Assembly: GCF_000153025.1 (NCBI RefSeq)
Contig: NZ_CH672433.1
Span: forward strand, 293,456-357,455
Source: Marinomonas sp. MED121
GTDB lineage: Bacteria; Pseudomonadota; Gammaproteobacteria; Pseudomonadales; Marinomonadaceae
Direction of reading: 5' to 3'
DNA length: 64,000 nucleotides
In this document: positions 55,242 through 64,000 of the stretch, piece by piece
How positions within the stretch are numbered: position 1 is the first letter of the stretch
How the letters are laid out: every line of letters begins with the position of its first letter
Translations under genes and position numbers: made by a program
Notes under the pieces: generated by a model
What the model was told of the DNA's origin: nothing
Seen by the model: only the letters and a program-made list of their open reading frames with translations
The model's database searches: none

Positions 55242-55557
55242 GTTTTCATCTTTATGGAAGCAAAAAGTAACGCTTCTATTGATCACATCAAGAGGGGTCA
55301 TTGATCTCTCGTGATGCGATCAATCAGCAGGTTCCCTTAGAAGTCATTAACTTTTATTTAAACCCTATTCACCTTTTTATAATCTGTATTGAATTCTTTA
55401 CAGAATAGAATTTTATTCAATTTAAAATTCCCTATTTAATGATTGTAATTAAATGCAAATACGGCAGAATAAAAGACGATTTTTAACTTGTCTCAATATT
55501 CTAAAACTCCCTTGAGACAAGCTTTTCCAGCCCTCTAAAAAATAGGACTCAAGCACC
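55242..55557. other. Intergenic region with a long stem-loop
   Basis: ATTGATCACATCA (55278-55290) pairs with TGATGCGATCAAT (55312-55324) with one mismatch, plus inner AGAG/CTCT pairing. No T run follows. The rest is AT-rich and presumably carries the aminotransferase promoter. Confidence 0.5.
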
Positions 55558-56754
55558 ATGTTTAAGCACTTAAAAGCGGTTCCAGGCGATCCTTTATTAG
55601 CTCTCATCATAGCTCACCGTAATGATCCAAATCCTAAAAAGATTGATTTGGGTGTGGGTGTTTATAAAGATAATTCTGGCCATACACCGATTTTAAATAG
55701 TGTTAAAAAAGCCGAAGCAATTTTATTAGAGCAAGAAGACTCTAAAAGCTATATTGGCATTAATGGCGCTCCTGAATTTGCACCTGTTGTACAAACACTA
55801 CTTTTAGGTGAAAACAGCAAGATAATTGCTGACAAGCGTATTTTCTCTGCACAAACACCAGGCGGCACTGGTGCACTAAAAGTCGCGGCAGATTTTATTG
55901 GGGCTAACCTAGCCAATCCTAAAATTTGGGTAAGTGATCCGACCTGGGGCAACCATCTACCTATTTTTAAAAGCTCTGGCATAGAGATAGCCGCATATCC
56001 TTATTATGATGCACAAACGAATGGCCTTCGTTTTGACGATATGATGGCAACGCTTAAAGCAGAAGTAAAAGCAGGTGATACCATTTTGCTTCACGCTTGC
56101 TGCCATAACCCAACGGGTATCGATCTGAAAATCGAACACTGGCATGCTCTTACAGATCTCGTACTTGAGAAAGGTTTGCTTCCGTTAGTTGACGCTGCTT
56201 ACCAAGGCTTTGGTGATGGTCTTGATGAAGATATGGCAGGCCTAAGATACATGGCGGAGCGTGTGCCTAGCATGCTAATTGCTAATTCCTTCTCTAAGAA
56301 CTTTGGCATATATCGCGAACGTTGCGGTGGTATGAGCATCATTGCTGAAACTACTGAAGAAGCAAGCAATGCATTTTCTATTGTGGGTATGGCGATTCGT
56401 GCCAACTATTCTATGCCACCCGCTCACGGTGCCTCTGTGGTTTATACCATAATGCAAGACAAAGCATTGCATGCTGAGTGGGAAGCGGAAGTAGCGACTA
56501 TGCGTGATCGTATTAACGACCTACGCCATAAGTTAGTAGAAAGCCTAGCAAAATCATCATGCACAAAAGACTTTAGCTTTATTAAAGATCAAAGAGGCAT
56601 GTTCTCGTATTCTGGTCTAACGCTTGAGCAAGTACTTAGATTACGTAATGAGTTCTCCATCTATATTGCAGATACGGGCCGTATGAATATCGCCGGTATC
56701 ACAGACGATAACCTTGAGTACCTTGCGGAGTCTATCGCAACTGTTGTGGGCTAA
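55558..56754 (+). CDS. Aromatic/aspartate amino-acid aminotransferase (class I)
   Basis: A 398-residue fold-type-I aminotransferase of the AspC/TyrB group: N-terminal DLGVGVYKDNSGHTPIL, HACCHNPTGIDL, PLP Lys in NSFSKNFGIYRERCGG, and substrate-binding Arg in IADTGRMNIAGI. It interconverts aspartate, glutamate and aromatic amino acids with their keto acids. Sequence alone does not separate TyrB from AspC. A terminator follows. Confidence 0.9.
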   Translation: MFKHLKAVPGDPLLALIIAHRNDPNPKKIDLGVGVYKDNSGHTPILNSVKKAEAILLEQEDSKSYIGINGAPEFAPVVQTLLLGENSKIIADKRIFSAQTPGGTGALKVAADFIGANLANPKIWVSDPTWGNHLPIFKSSGIEIAAYPYYDAQTNGLRFDDMMATLKAEVKAGDTILLHACCHNPTGIDLKIEHWHALTDLVLEKGLLPLVDAAYQGFGDGLDEDMAGLRYMAERVPSMLIANSFSKNFGIYRERCGGMSIIAETTEEASNAFSIVGMAIRANYSMPPAHGASVVYTIMQDKALHAEWEAEVATMRDRINDLRHKLVESLAKSSCTKDFSFIKDQRGMFSYSGLTLEQVLRLRNEFSIYIADTGRMNIAGITDDNLEYLAESIATVVG

Positions 56755-56780
56755 TTGCTTTTACAGCGTTTAAAGACACT

Positions 56781-56810
56781 AAAAAGGGAAGCGACTGGCT
56801 TCCCTTTTTT
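56781..56810. terminator. Bidirectional intrinsic terminator
   Basis: AAAAAGGGAAGC (56781-56792) pairs exactly with GCTTCCCTTTTT (56798-56809) around GACTG, followed by T. It separates the aminotransferase and UPF0149 genes. Confidence 0.85.
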
Positions 56811-56831
56811 ATACGCTGAATTTAAGGATTT

Positions 56832-57443
56832 CTAATGCAATACAGGCGGATTCTTGGATTCAGCCAAACTAATCTCAGGATGATTAAACTGAGCAAGACG
56901 CATAATGGATGGCTCAATTAATTCTTGCCAGAAAGAAATTTCTTCACGACTCATATTATCTAACTTAGTCCAACCTGCCTCAGTACCAAATAAGCGGACC
57001 GATGCCAGCACTTCATCCAAGAAAGCTTTATCGCCTTTTCTAGTTAGACCTGTTAAACGTGCCCCTCGCATAAAGCCAACGCACCACTCATCAATCACGA
57101 TTTCTTGATCACCGTCCACTTCTACTTGTAAGTAAACAGGATGTAATTCGCCTTTGACAAGGCAGTCCATGGTGTTGACATACATAAGCAACACGAGACT
57201 TAAAAACTCTTCTTCTTCTTCAGGTGATGCCCAGTTAGGCTGATCTTCATCAACCCCCCAAATGCCCGATATCCAAGCATCGGGCTCTAAGCTTTCCTTA
57301 GTACAACCCAAAGCGGTGAAATAACCATCCAGCTCAGATACGCACATAAGAGAACGCTCACAGCCATAGCTAGAAAGATAATGATCAAGACGATTATAAA
57401 GAGCGTCTTCATCAATCACATCTTGATTTTGCTCTTCTGTCAT
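56832..57443 (-). CDS. UPF0149/YecA-family protein
   Basis: A 203-residue acidic, helical protein with the YecA-like pattern CVSELDGYFTALGCTKES and EWCVGFMRGARL. The usual C-terminal SEC-C zinc motif of YecA is absent; the protein ends soon after the helical domain. Function in the family is unclear. It is a monocistronic gene. Confidence 0.8.
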   Translation of the reverse strand: MTEEQNQDVIDEDALYNRLDHYLSSYGCERSLMCVSELDGYFTALGCTKESLEPDAWISGIWGVDEDQPNWASPEEEEEFLSLVLLMYVNTMDCLVKGELHPVYLQVEVDGDQEIVIDEWCVGFMRGARLTGLTRKGDKAFLDEVLASVRLFGTEAGWTKLDNMSREEISFWQELIEPSIMRLAQFNHPEISLAESKNPPVLH

Positions 57444-57645
57444 AATGATTCCTTAGTAGGATACAACAACTTACTTCCTACATTTTATAATGCACTTATT
57501 TATCTATTTTAACGCTAAATCACTATTCTTGCTGCAAGTTAATTTCTTATCTTTTTCTTTTTTGAGATACTGGGATATATGATACTTTGCTTACATTAGT
57601 ATAAGCAGCTAAAAGATTTTTTCTCATTTGTTGGAAAGTCATTAT

Positions 57646-57963
57646 ATGAAATTTTTAAGTATATTTGTTTTACTTTTTATCAGTGCATGTTCTGGAGAAA
57701 AGGAAATAAATAAAGCTATAACTGAAGCAAAGATTAACAAAGACTTTCGACTCTTAAGTCTCGGTGGTCGTGTTCCTAATTTTCCAGGCGTTGAACCAAA
57801 AGAACTGGAGATGTTACTTAACATTTGCGGGAAACGTATCATTGAAAATACAAGTGATTTCATCCAGCAAGGAGAAAATTTAGATTCTCGAAAAGCGGCC
57901 TTTCAATTTGCAAGCGAATACAATCAGCAAATTAAAGCCTTATGCATTAAACATTATAATTAA
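57646..57963 (+). CDS. Small lipoprotein of unknown function
   Basis: A 105-residue lipoprotein: signal and lipobox ISAC (Cys15), then a short helical domain with two more cysteines (LLNICGKRI and IKALCIKH) that could form a disulfide. ATG 57646 follows GGAAAG. It lies 29 bases before the metalloprotease gene and may share its transcript. Confidence 0.7.
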   Translation: MKFLSIFVLLFISACSGEKEINKAITEAKINKDFRLLSLGGRVPNFPGVEPKELEMLLNICGKRIIENTSDFIQQGENLDSRKAAFQFASEYNQQIKALCIKHYN

Positions 57964-57992
57964 TTATTTCAAGCCTAAAGAGCAAAGGATTT

Positions 57993-60041
57993 ATGCGTCC
58001 CTCATATTTTTTACTATTCATCATCAGTATTTTTTCACTTCCGTTACAGGCTCAGAACTTTTGGACAATGAGCACACAAGAAACCAGCATTCTTTCAGCA
58101 AAGTCGGCAACAACGCTAAAGCAAACTTTCTCAGCAAATAGTCAGCAAGAAGTGGATGTAGATTTTGACGGTATCAGTCAAGCCCTCCTAAATATAGATG
58201 AAAGTCTAGGCTATATTGATTTGCAAATTCCATTACCAAATGGTGAATTCAGCACTTACCGATTTACTGAGTCCAGCATTATGCAGTCAGGCATCGCAGC
58301 TAATTACCCTGAAATCAAAACGTTTAAAGGTGTTGATACTAGCGATGTAAATAACAATGGACGCTTTGATGTTAATGAACTAGGTTTTCACGGAATGTTT
58401 AGGCACAAGGGAGAGCTAATTTATATTGACCCTGAATATATAGGTAACACGTCTGATTACGCCAGTTATTATGCAAAAGATGCGACTCCACTTAATAAAA
58501 ACAATGCTGATACCCTTTTAGAAACAATTAACAATAACACTGAAGGCGCCTCAAGTATTACCCCTTCTGCTAAAGCAAGCTCTTCAGGTAATGAAGTGAC
58601 ATTTGAGTTACTTATAAGCGCGTCAGGTTTATATACAGAATATTTTGGATCAAAAACAGCCGCTCTTGCCGCAATTGTCACCATGGTTAATAGAGTTAAT
58701 GAGGTTTATCAGTCAGATTTAGGCATTACTTTAGAGCTCATTGATGAAACTGAAGATTACATATTTACTGATTCAGATACAGACCCCTACCCAGACGATG
58801 GTTGGTTACAAGACCTTCAAGCAAATGCAGATACCACTGCAGGGGATTCTAGTAAGTTTGATATTGGACACCTAGTTTCGACCACGAGTGGTGGTGTAGC
58901 TTACGCAGGCGTATGTAATAGCACATACAAAGCGCAGGGCTTAACAGGTTCTAGCTCTCCAACAGGTGATAGTTTTTACATTGATTATGTAGCGCATGAA
59001 ATTGGCCATCAATTCAATGCAAATCATACCTTTAATGGCACAACAAGTAGCTGTGGAGGTGGAAATAGATCATCAACCACCGCTTATGAACCAGGCAGTG
59101 GATCTAGCATCATGGCTTATGCAGGTATTTGTGGAGATGAAAGCTTACAAGATAATAGCGATGCGTATTTTCACGCAGCTTCAATTGATGAAATAACCAC
59201 ATATATTACAACAGGTTATGGTGCAACATGCAGTTCATCAACAACTTCAAGTAATACTCCACCCACAGCTGATGCTGGGTCCGACTTCACAATACCTTCT
59301 CGTGTTCCTTTTATTCTTCAAGGTTCTGCAAGTGATGATGATGGAGATTCTATTCTGTATACATGGGAGCAAATGGATTTAGGAGATTCATCTTCAAGTC
59401 AAGCTACAATGGAAGATGATGGCTCTAGACCTATCTTCAGAACATGGGAAGGAACAACTTCTTCAATTAGATATCTTCCACGTTTGGAAGATGTCATTGA
59501 AAATACGACTTCTATCGGGGAAGCGTACCCTGCAAGTGATAGGGATTTAAACTTTAGGTTAACAGTGAGAGATCAAAATAATGGAACAGCTTATGATGAT
59601 CTTGTTATCACAGTAGTCACAACTGATAATATTTTCGAATTCACTTCACCCTCTAGCCTATCCTCCTGGTCCATTGGCGAAAGCCAATCTATCAGCTGGG
59701 AAGTAGCAAACACAGACATTTCACCAATATCATGCTCAAGTGTTGATATTTTATTATCGCCATCGAATGACGGAGATTTCAGCGTGGTGCTTGCAGACAG
59801 TATAGTAAACGACGGTTCTGCAACCGTTATCGTTCCATCCTCATTTACATCTGATAGCAACTTAATGTTACGTTGCGACGACTTAAGATTTTTTAATGTA
59901 CTTAATAATAAGGTAAGCATTAGTAACATAAGCGCTTCAAGCTCTTCAAGTGACGGATCAGGGAGCTTTGGATGGTGGATAATTATGGTATTTTCAAGCT
60001 TATGCGTTTTAAGGTTTGTTGAAAGATCTCGTTATTTGTAA
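57993..60041 (+). CDS. Secreted reprolysin-like zinc metalloprotease with GlyGly-CTERM-like tail
   Basis: A 682-residue preproprotein with a signal peptide (cleavage near LQA-QN). An EF-hand-like Ca loop DVNNNGRFDVNE lies at 118-129. The catalytic zinc site H335-E-I-G-H339-QFNANH345 marks a metzincin of the M12B-like group. An Ig/PKD-like domain follows (about 425-550), then a second beta domain. The C-terminus (653-682) has a Ser-rich stretch, SDGSGSFGWW, a hydrophobic helix and a basic end, the layout of a GlyGly-CTERM sorting signal. The next gene encodes the matching rhombosortase-like protease, so the enzyme is probably cut and anchored or released at the surface. Confidence 0.88.
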   Translation: MRPSYFLLFIISIFSLPLQAQNFWTMSTQETSILSAKSATTLKQTFSANSQQEVDVDFDGISQALLNIDESLGYIDLQIPLPNGEFSTYRFTESSIMQSGIAANYPEIKTFKGVDTSDVNNNGRFDVNELGFHGMFRHKGELIYIDPEYIGNTSDYASYYAKDATPLNKNNADTLLETINNNTEGASSITPSAKASSSGNEVTFELLISASGLYTEYFGSKTAALAAIVTMVNRVNEVYQSDLGITLELIDETEDYIFTDSDTDPYPDDGWLQDLQANADTTAGDSSKFDIGHLVSTTSGGVAYAGVCNSTYKAQGLTGSSSPTGDSFYIDYVAHEIGHQFNANHTFNGTTSSCGGGNRSSTTAYEPGSGSSIMAYAGICGDESLQDNSDAYFHAASIDEITTYITTGYGATCSSSTTSSNTPPTADAGSDFTIPSRVPFILQGSASDDDGDSILYTWEQMDLGDSSSSQATMEDDGSRPIFRTWEGTTSSIRYLPRLEDVIENTTSIGEAYPASDRDLNFRLTVRDQNNGTAYDDLVITVVTTDNIFEFTSPSSLSSWSIGESQSISWEVANTDISPISCSSVDILLSPSNDGDFSVVLADSIVNDGSATVIVPSSFTSDSNLMLRCDDLRFFNVLNNKVSISNISASSSSSDGSGSFGWWIIMVFSSLCVLRFVERSRYL

Positions 60042-60134
60042 AAAAAAGTCAAATTATCGTCTTTTTTAATGTAATATTGTGTAAGTGTTTATGGTACTTA
60101 CCATGGGCTATTGAGTGATCAATGACACAATATT

Positions 60135-60752
60135 ATGCAGACATCTGAATCTATAAAAACTAACGTATCTAATCGCTTGGGCACACCTTTAAAAGCTTTG
60201 TACTCAAGCTTATTTCTACTCATGTTATTTTTTGCACCTTATAGTGAGTCATGGACAGCACTATGGCTCACGACTTGCGACTGGAATCAAGATCTCTGGC
60301 GGTATGTAAGTGCTCACTTTACACATTGGAATCTAAGCCATTTAACAATGAATATGGCGGGTTTAATGATCTATATTTGGCTTTTTATGGATGATATGAA
60401 TCATAAATCAGCCTTCAAAGAACAGTCAGTTAGCATTCTTTTCATTTTAGTGATTAGTGATAGTTACTTACTCACCTGCTATAAATTAGCAACTTATGCG
60501 GGCTTCTCTGGTATTTTATACGGCTTATTCGCATTTGGTTCGATTCGTTATTGGAAGTCGAATCCGCTTATCTGCAACCTAATTATTTTAGTACTTGTTC
60601 TCCAGCTACAACCTTGGCTTGAAACCACCAGCTTTATTGCTGAACAAGGCATAGTGATTGCAAAAAATGTTCATCTCGTTGCCGTATTAAGTGCCATTCC
60701 AGTCGCTGTTCTCTTTCTATTTAAAGAGAAAAAATCTCGTCTTCTTATTTAA
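60135..60752 (+). CDS. rrtA: Rhombosortase-like rhomboid intramembrane protease
   Basis: A 205-residue membrane protein with about six helices. The rhomboid pattern HFTHWNLSHLTMN is at 61-73, the catalytic Ser125 in AGFSGILYG, and the probable catalytic His180 in NVHLVAVL. Small rhomboids of this type (RrtA) process GlyGly-CTERM proteins, and the preceding gene encodes one. The pair strongly suggests a dedicated protease and substrate. Confidence 0.85.
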   Translation: MQTSESIKTNVSNRLGTPLKALYSSLFLLMLFFAPYSESWTALWLTTCDWNQDLWRYVSAHFTHWNLSHLTMNMAGLMIYIWLFMDDMNHKSAFKEQSVSILFILVISDSYLLTCYKLATYAGFSGILYGLFAFGSIRYWKSNPLICNLIILVLVLQLQPWLETTSFIAEQGIVIAKNVHLVAVLSAIPVAVLFLFKEKKSRLLI

Positions 60753-60764
60753 CGATAAACAGCA

Positions 60765-61703
60765 TTAAAGCAGGTGCTGTTCAATTGTTTCATGGCTTAA
60801 GCCTGTTATCACGTTATCTAGTTGTCGTGCAATAAGCCCATTATCTAAACTAGGTTCTAACTCTTTGGCGCTGGCCATCACCCCCAGCTGATTAAGTTGA
60901 ATCTCATCATTGTCTTTAGCAAGCTCAAAGCTGCCAGCACACTTGGGACAATGTAAGTGATCTCCTGCTTTATGCTCACTTTGCACGACAATCGTTGGCC
61001 CGCAAGTAGGGCAAGATTGCAGCGGAATGCCCTCATCACTGTGGCCGATAATATGAGCTAACTTTCCTTCTTCACCCAAAGCAATTAAAGCGTCTGCAAA
61101 AACACAATCAAACTGTGTGCCTTTATTATTAGCAATAATTGATAACGCTTTTTCTTGAGGCATGCCAGCACGATAAGGACGAGAGCTAGTCATCGCATCA
61201 AAAGCATCACACAAGCCAACTATTTTCGCCATATCGCTAATTTCATCGGCTTTTAACCCTTGCGGGTACCCAAGGCCATCGGGCCTCTCATGGTGTAATA
61301 ACACCGCATCTTTCACCAGCTCAGCTAAAGGGTGGCCTGATAACATACGAAAGCCAATGTTAGGGTGAGTTTTAATCACATCATATTCTTCATCCGTTAA
61401 CCTGTCTGCTTTTCGTAATATTGCATCAGGAATCCCTACCTTGCCTAAATCATGTAGAAAACCACCCAAACTAATTCTGGCTGCATCATCTTTTGAGAGA
61501 CCTGCCTTTAAGGCAACTAATTCGGAGAACTTCGCCACACGCCATAAATGCCCCCCTGTATAGGGATCTCTAGCTTCTACAAACCATGCCATGGTCATCA
61601 AGCTAGATAATAAATGGGTTACATGAGTATTATTTAAGCCATTCACTTGAGACTTTTCCGGTGCACCCGAAACCCATTGATTAACCTTACTCAGTAAGCT
61701 CAT
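60765..61703 (-). CDS. HD-GYP domain protein with C-terminal zinc ribbon
   Basis: A 312-residue protein. The HD-GYP domain (about 25-200) is complete: GGHLWRV, H84-D85 in FLHDLGKVG, and H137-HERPDGLGYP147. It should hydrolyse c-di-GMP. The tail has Cys231, Cys234, Cys252 and Cys255 (CPTCG and HCPKC), a likely zinc ribbon, which is not usual in HD-GYP proteins. There is no membrane segment. Confidence 0.87.
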   Translation of the reverse strand: MSLLSKVNQWVSGAPEKSQVNGLNNTHVTHLLSSLMTMAWFVEARDPYTGGHLWRVAKFSELVALKAGLSKDDAARISLGGFLHDLGKVGIPDAILRKADRLTDEEYDVIKTHPNIGFRMLSGHPLAELVKDAVLLHHERPDGLGYPQGLKADEISDMAKIVGLCDAFDAMTSSRPYRAGMPQEKALSIIANNKGTQFDCVFADALIALGEEGKLAHIIGHSDEGIPLQSCPTCGPTIVVQSEHKAGDHLHCPKCAGSFELAKDNDEIQLNQLGVMASAKELEPSLDNGLIARQLDNVITGLSHETIEQHLL

Positions 61704-61785
61704 AAAACTACCTATGATATGTCAGCGAAGATGGCATTATTACCACGAATAAAATATAGCTATTAGGACAAAATGAAGGGCACTA

Positions 61786-61820
61786 GGTTCACCCAAATCT
61801 AAATAAAAAATGGGTGAACC
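61786..61820 (-). other. Stem-loop downstream of parE
   Basis: GGTTCACCCA (61786-61795) pairs exactly with TGGGTGAACC (61811-61820); the loop contains an A run that reads as T on the parE strand. It could end the parE transcript, although no T run follows the stem. Confidence 0.5.
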
Positions 61821-61836
61821 AATTGGAAAGGAGTTA

Positions 61837-63735
61837 TTAATCTATGGTTGCGAGATTACCGTAGGTTTCTAACCAAATTTTACGATCACCAGCCCGCTTT
61901 TTAGATAGTAATCTATCTAAGGCTTCACCTGTTGTATCTGCATCTTCCATGGTTAGCTGAATCAAACGCCTAGTATCCGGTGCCATAGTCGTTTCTCGTA
62001 ATTGAGATGGATTCATCTCACCCAAACCTTTAAAGCGCTGTACGTTTGGCGTCGAGCGTTTATGTTCAGCCGCTAGCTTATGTAAGATAATATCTTTCTC
62101 TTCATCATCAAGGGCATAATGCACCTCTTTTGCCACATCGATCCGATACAAGGGGGGCATGGCGACAAAAATATGACCCGCTTTAACCAATGCTGGGAAA
62201 TGACGAACAAATAAAGCACACAATAAAGTCGCAATATGCAGCCCATCAGAGTCAGCATCCGCTAAGATACAGAGTTTCCCATATCTAAGTTGAGACAAAT
62301 CTTCGTCAGCAGGATCAACACCTAAAGCAACAGAAATATCATGAATTTCTTGAGAAGCAAGCACTTCAGAAGAATCCACTTCCCAAGAGTTTAAGATTTT
62401 ACCTCTTAGTGGCATGATAGCTTGAAACTCTTTATCTCTGGCTTGTTTAGCAGATCCACCCGCAGAATCACCCTCCACCAGAAAAAGTTCGCTTCGCACG
62501 GTATCTTGCCCAGCACAGTCTGCCAATTTTCCAGGTAAAGCAGGACCTTGCGTAATTTTTTTACGCACCACTTTCTTACTTGCTCGCATACGCTTTTGCG
62601 CACTAGAGATGACGATATCAGCAATTTTTTGCCCGTCTTCAACATGTTTATTTAACCAAAGGCTAAAGGCATCTTTTACAGTGGCAGAAATAAAGGCAAC
62701 AATTTGACGCGAGGACAAACGCTCTTTCGTTTGACCTGAGAACTGTGGTTCTTGCAACTTCGCGGATAAGACATAGCTACACCTTTCCCAAACATCTTCA
62801 GCAGTCAGCTTTACACCACGTGGTAATAGATTTCGGAAATCACAAAACTCTCTAATCGCTTCTAGCAACCCTGTTCTTAAGCCGTTCACATGGGTACCGC
62901 CTTGTGCGGTTGGGATCAAGTTGACATAACTCTCTGTCACTAATTCCCCTCCTTCTGGCAACCACTGTACTGCCCAATCAACCCCTTGCGTTACTTCCGT
63001 CATACCGCCTACAAAAGGCGATTCAGGTAAGAGTTCAAAGCCAGCATTAGCCTGAGCTAAATAATCTTTTAAACCATCTTGAAAGAACCATTCTTCTTTG
63101 ACTGTTTCAGCACCGGATTCATCAATGAAAATCATATGTAAGCCAGAACAAAGTACCGCCTTGGCTTTTAATAAATGTTTTAATCTGGTGACAGAGATTT
63201 TTGCTGAATCAAAGTATTTTGGATCAGCTTTAAAGCTAACTTTGGTGCCAGTATTTTTTTTACCACAGGTGCCGATTTCCGTTAGATCTTGTGTTTTTAA
63301 ACCATCGGCAAAGGCAATATGAAATTGTTTTCCGTCACGCTTCACCCACACATCTAACTGGGTTGACAAGGCATTAACAACTGACACACCCACACCGTGC
63401 AAACCACCTGAGAACTGGTAGTTATCTCCAGAGAATTTACCACCCGCATGTAGCTTGGTTAAAATTAGTTCAACGCCTGATATGCCTTCTTCAGGATGAA
63501 TATCAACCGGCATGCCTCGACCGTTATCTTCGACACTTAAAGATCCATCCTTATGTAAGGTTACTTCAACCTTATCAGCATGCTTAGCTAGCGCTTCGTC
63601 TACTGAGTTATCAATAACTTCTTGTGCTAAGTGGTTTGGCCGACTGGTGTCTGTATACATACCAGGACGTTTTTGAACTGGCTCTAAGCCACTTAGGACT
63701 TCAATGGAATCCGCATTATATTGATTGGCAGACAT
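61837..63735 (-). CDS. parE: DNA topoisomerase IV subunit B
   Basis: A 632-residue type-IIA topoisomerase subunit, full length for ParE. The GHKL ATPase has EVIDNSVDEAL, DNGRGMPVDIH and GGLHGVGVSVVNAL. The TOPRIM domain has LVEGDSAGGSAKQARD and LADADSDGLHI. The C-terminal region ends in RFKGLGEMNPSQLRETT. It decatenates daughter chromosomes with ParC. The gene order with yqiA upstream matches gammaproteobacteria. Confidence 0.96.
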   Translation of the reverse strand: MSANQYNADSIEVLSGLEPVQKRPGMYTDTSRPNHLAQEVIDNSVDEALAKHADKVEVTLHKDGSLSVEDNGRGMPVDIHPEEGISGVELILTKLHAGGKFSGDNYQFSGGLHGVGVSVVNALSTQLDVWVKRDGKQFHIAFADGLKTQDLTEIGTCGKKNTGTKVSFKADPKYFDSAKISVTRLKHLLKAKAVLCSGLHMIFIDESGAETVKEEWFFQDGLKDYLAQANAGFELLPESPFVGGMTEVTQGVDWAVQWLPEGGELVTESYVNLIPTAQGGTHVNGLRTGLLEAIREFCDFRNLLPRGVKLTAEDVWERCSYVLSAKLQEPQFSGQTKERLSSRQIVAFISATVKDAFSLWLNKHVEDGQKIADIVISSAQKRMRASKKVVRKKITQGPALPGKLADCAGQDTVRSELFLVEGDSAGGSAKQARDKEFQAIMPLRGKILNSWEVDSSEVLASQEIHDISVALGVDPADEDLSQLRYGKLCILADADSDGLHIATLLCALFVRHFPALVKAGHIFVAMPPLYRIDVAKEVHYALDDEEKDIILHKLAAEHKRSTPNVQRFKGLGEMNPSQLRETTMAPDTRRLIQLTMEDADTTGEALDRLLSKKRAGDRKIWLETYGNLATID

Positions 63736-63916
63736 TCTTCATTCCAACTTCTAAAGGGTTCTTCTTATTCATCTTAATACACACCAGGTTAACGTTATAA
63801 AAACAAGCATATATGAATAAGGTTTAAAATATTGGGCATCAGTCTAACACTGCCATGTGATAGATTACAGTCGAGAAAGGTACAAGTAAGAAGAAAGGAA
63901 TATAAGGCTGAATACT
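63736..63916. other. Gap between yqiA and parE, nothing further seen
   Basis: AT-rich spacer of 181 bp that probably carries a parE promoter; no hairpin or open frame was noted. Confidence 0.4.
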
Positions 63917-64000
63917 TTAATTTGATTCAAGCTTAGCAAAGCATATTAGCTGATCAAGATAGCGCTCAAAGCCCTCAAAACTATGATTCCCCCCCTCCTC
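63917..64000 (-). CDS. yqiA: YqiA-family esterase, C-terminal end (partial)
   Basis: On the minus strand the frame is open from the right edge to a TAA at 63919-63917, giving 27 codons. The residues EEGGNHSFEGFERYL contain the catalytic His of the small alpha/beta-hydrolase YqiA, and yqiA commonly lies just before parE in gammaproteobacteria. Only this tail is inside the window. A G7 run encodes the two glycines. Confidence 0.75.
   Translation of the reverse strand, partial: EEGGNHSFEGFERYLDQLICFAKLESN

Noticed and set aside
63984..64000. C-rich run at the right edge resembling a low-complexity artefact
   Set aside because: It reads as coding sequence (two glycine codons) in the yqiA tail, so it is explained.
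1..64000. CRISPR arrays, tRNA/rRNA genes, prophage or integrase genes
   Set aside because: No regularly spaced repeats, no cloverleaf-like gene and no phage or integrase proteins were recognised in the window.

Overview
The window looks like chromosomal DNA of a marine gammaproteobacterium of the Oceanospirillales, most like Marinomonas. I infer this from the moderate-to-low GC, the gammaproteobacterial yqiA-parE order at the right end, the many solute-binding-protein transporters, taurine use, a bacterial voltage-gated sodium channel, and several c-di-GMP proteins. No rRNA, tRNA, CRISPR array, prophage or intact insertion sequence was seen. The one mobile-element trace is a 263-bp IS5-like miniature element with a 5-bp target duplication (1388-1650).

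Left part (1-11.3 kb): the end of an EamA-type exporter, a GlxA-type regulator, the miniature element, then a sugar-uptake block. That block holds a response regulator, a TorS-like hybrid kinase, a fructose-type ABC transporter (frcB-frcC-frcA), a second periplasmic binding protein and an FrcK-like kinase. An AT-rich gene for a possible PD-(D/E)XK protein separates the last two. From 11.3 to 17.7 kb come an SGNH hydrolase, a TPR-like lipoprotein, a small membrane protein, a racemase/NhaC antiporter pair facing an XRE regulator across a strong palindrome, and the sodium channel.

Middle part (17.8-29.4 kb): a copper-defence island. copC-copD point right. A membrane cupredoxin plus the copA ATPase point left from a MerR/CueR-type promoter with a 19-bp spacer. 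A second CopC-like protein with cusCBA and a Met/His/Cys-rich small protein also point left. Two of the proteins carry unusual metal-binding-like tails. From 29.6 to 33.7 kb lie a small unknown protein, a GGDEF-EAL protein, an AEC transporter and a ferredoxin.

33.7-41.3 kb is a complete taurine module: tauABC, a MocR regulator (TauR), a TSUP exporter, a short-chain reductase and taurine:pyruvate aminotransferase. The set matches the route taurine -> sulfoacetaldehyde -> isethionate -> export, which uses taurine as a nitrogen source. tauD and xsc are absent from the window.

Right part (41.5-64 kb): hrpB, a kinase-like phosphotransferase, a VieB-like receiver-TPR protein that has lost its phospho-acceptor Asp, and a FadL-type porin with an AraC regulator. 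The regulator is divergent from an exported redox operon (lipoprotein cytochrome c, Tat-exported FAD lactone oxidase, Tat-exported PLP enzyme). Then come fhs, an aromatic aminotransferase, a UPF0149 protein, a small lipoprotein, a secreted metalloprotease with a GlyGly-CTERM-like tail next to its probable rhombosortase, an HD-GYP protein with a zinc-ribbon tail, parE, and the last codons of yqiA.
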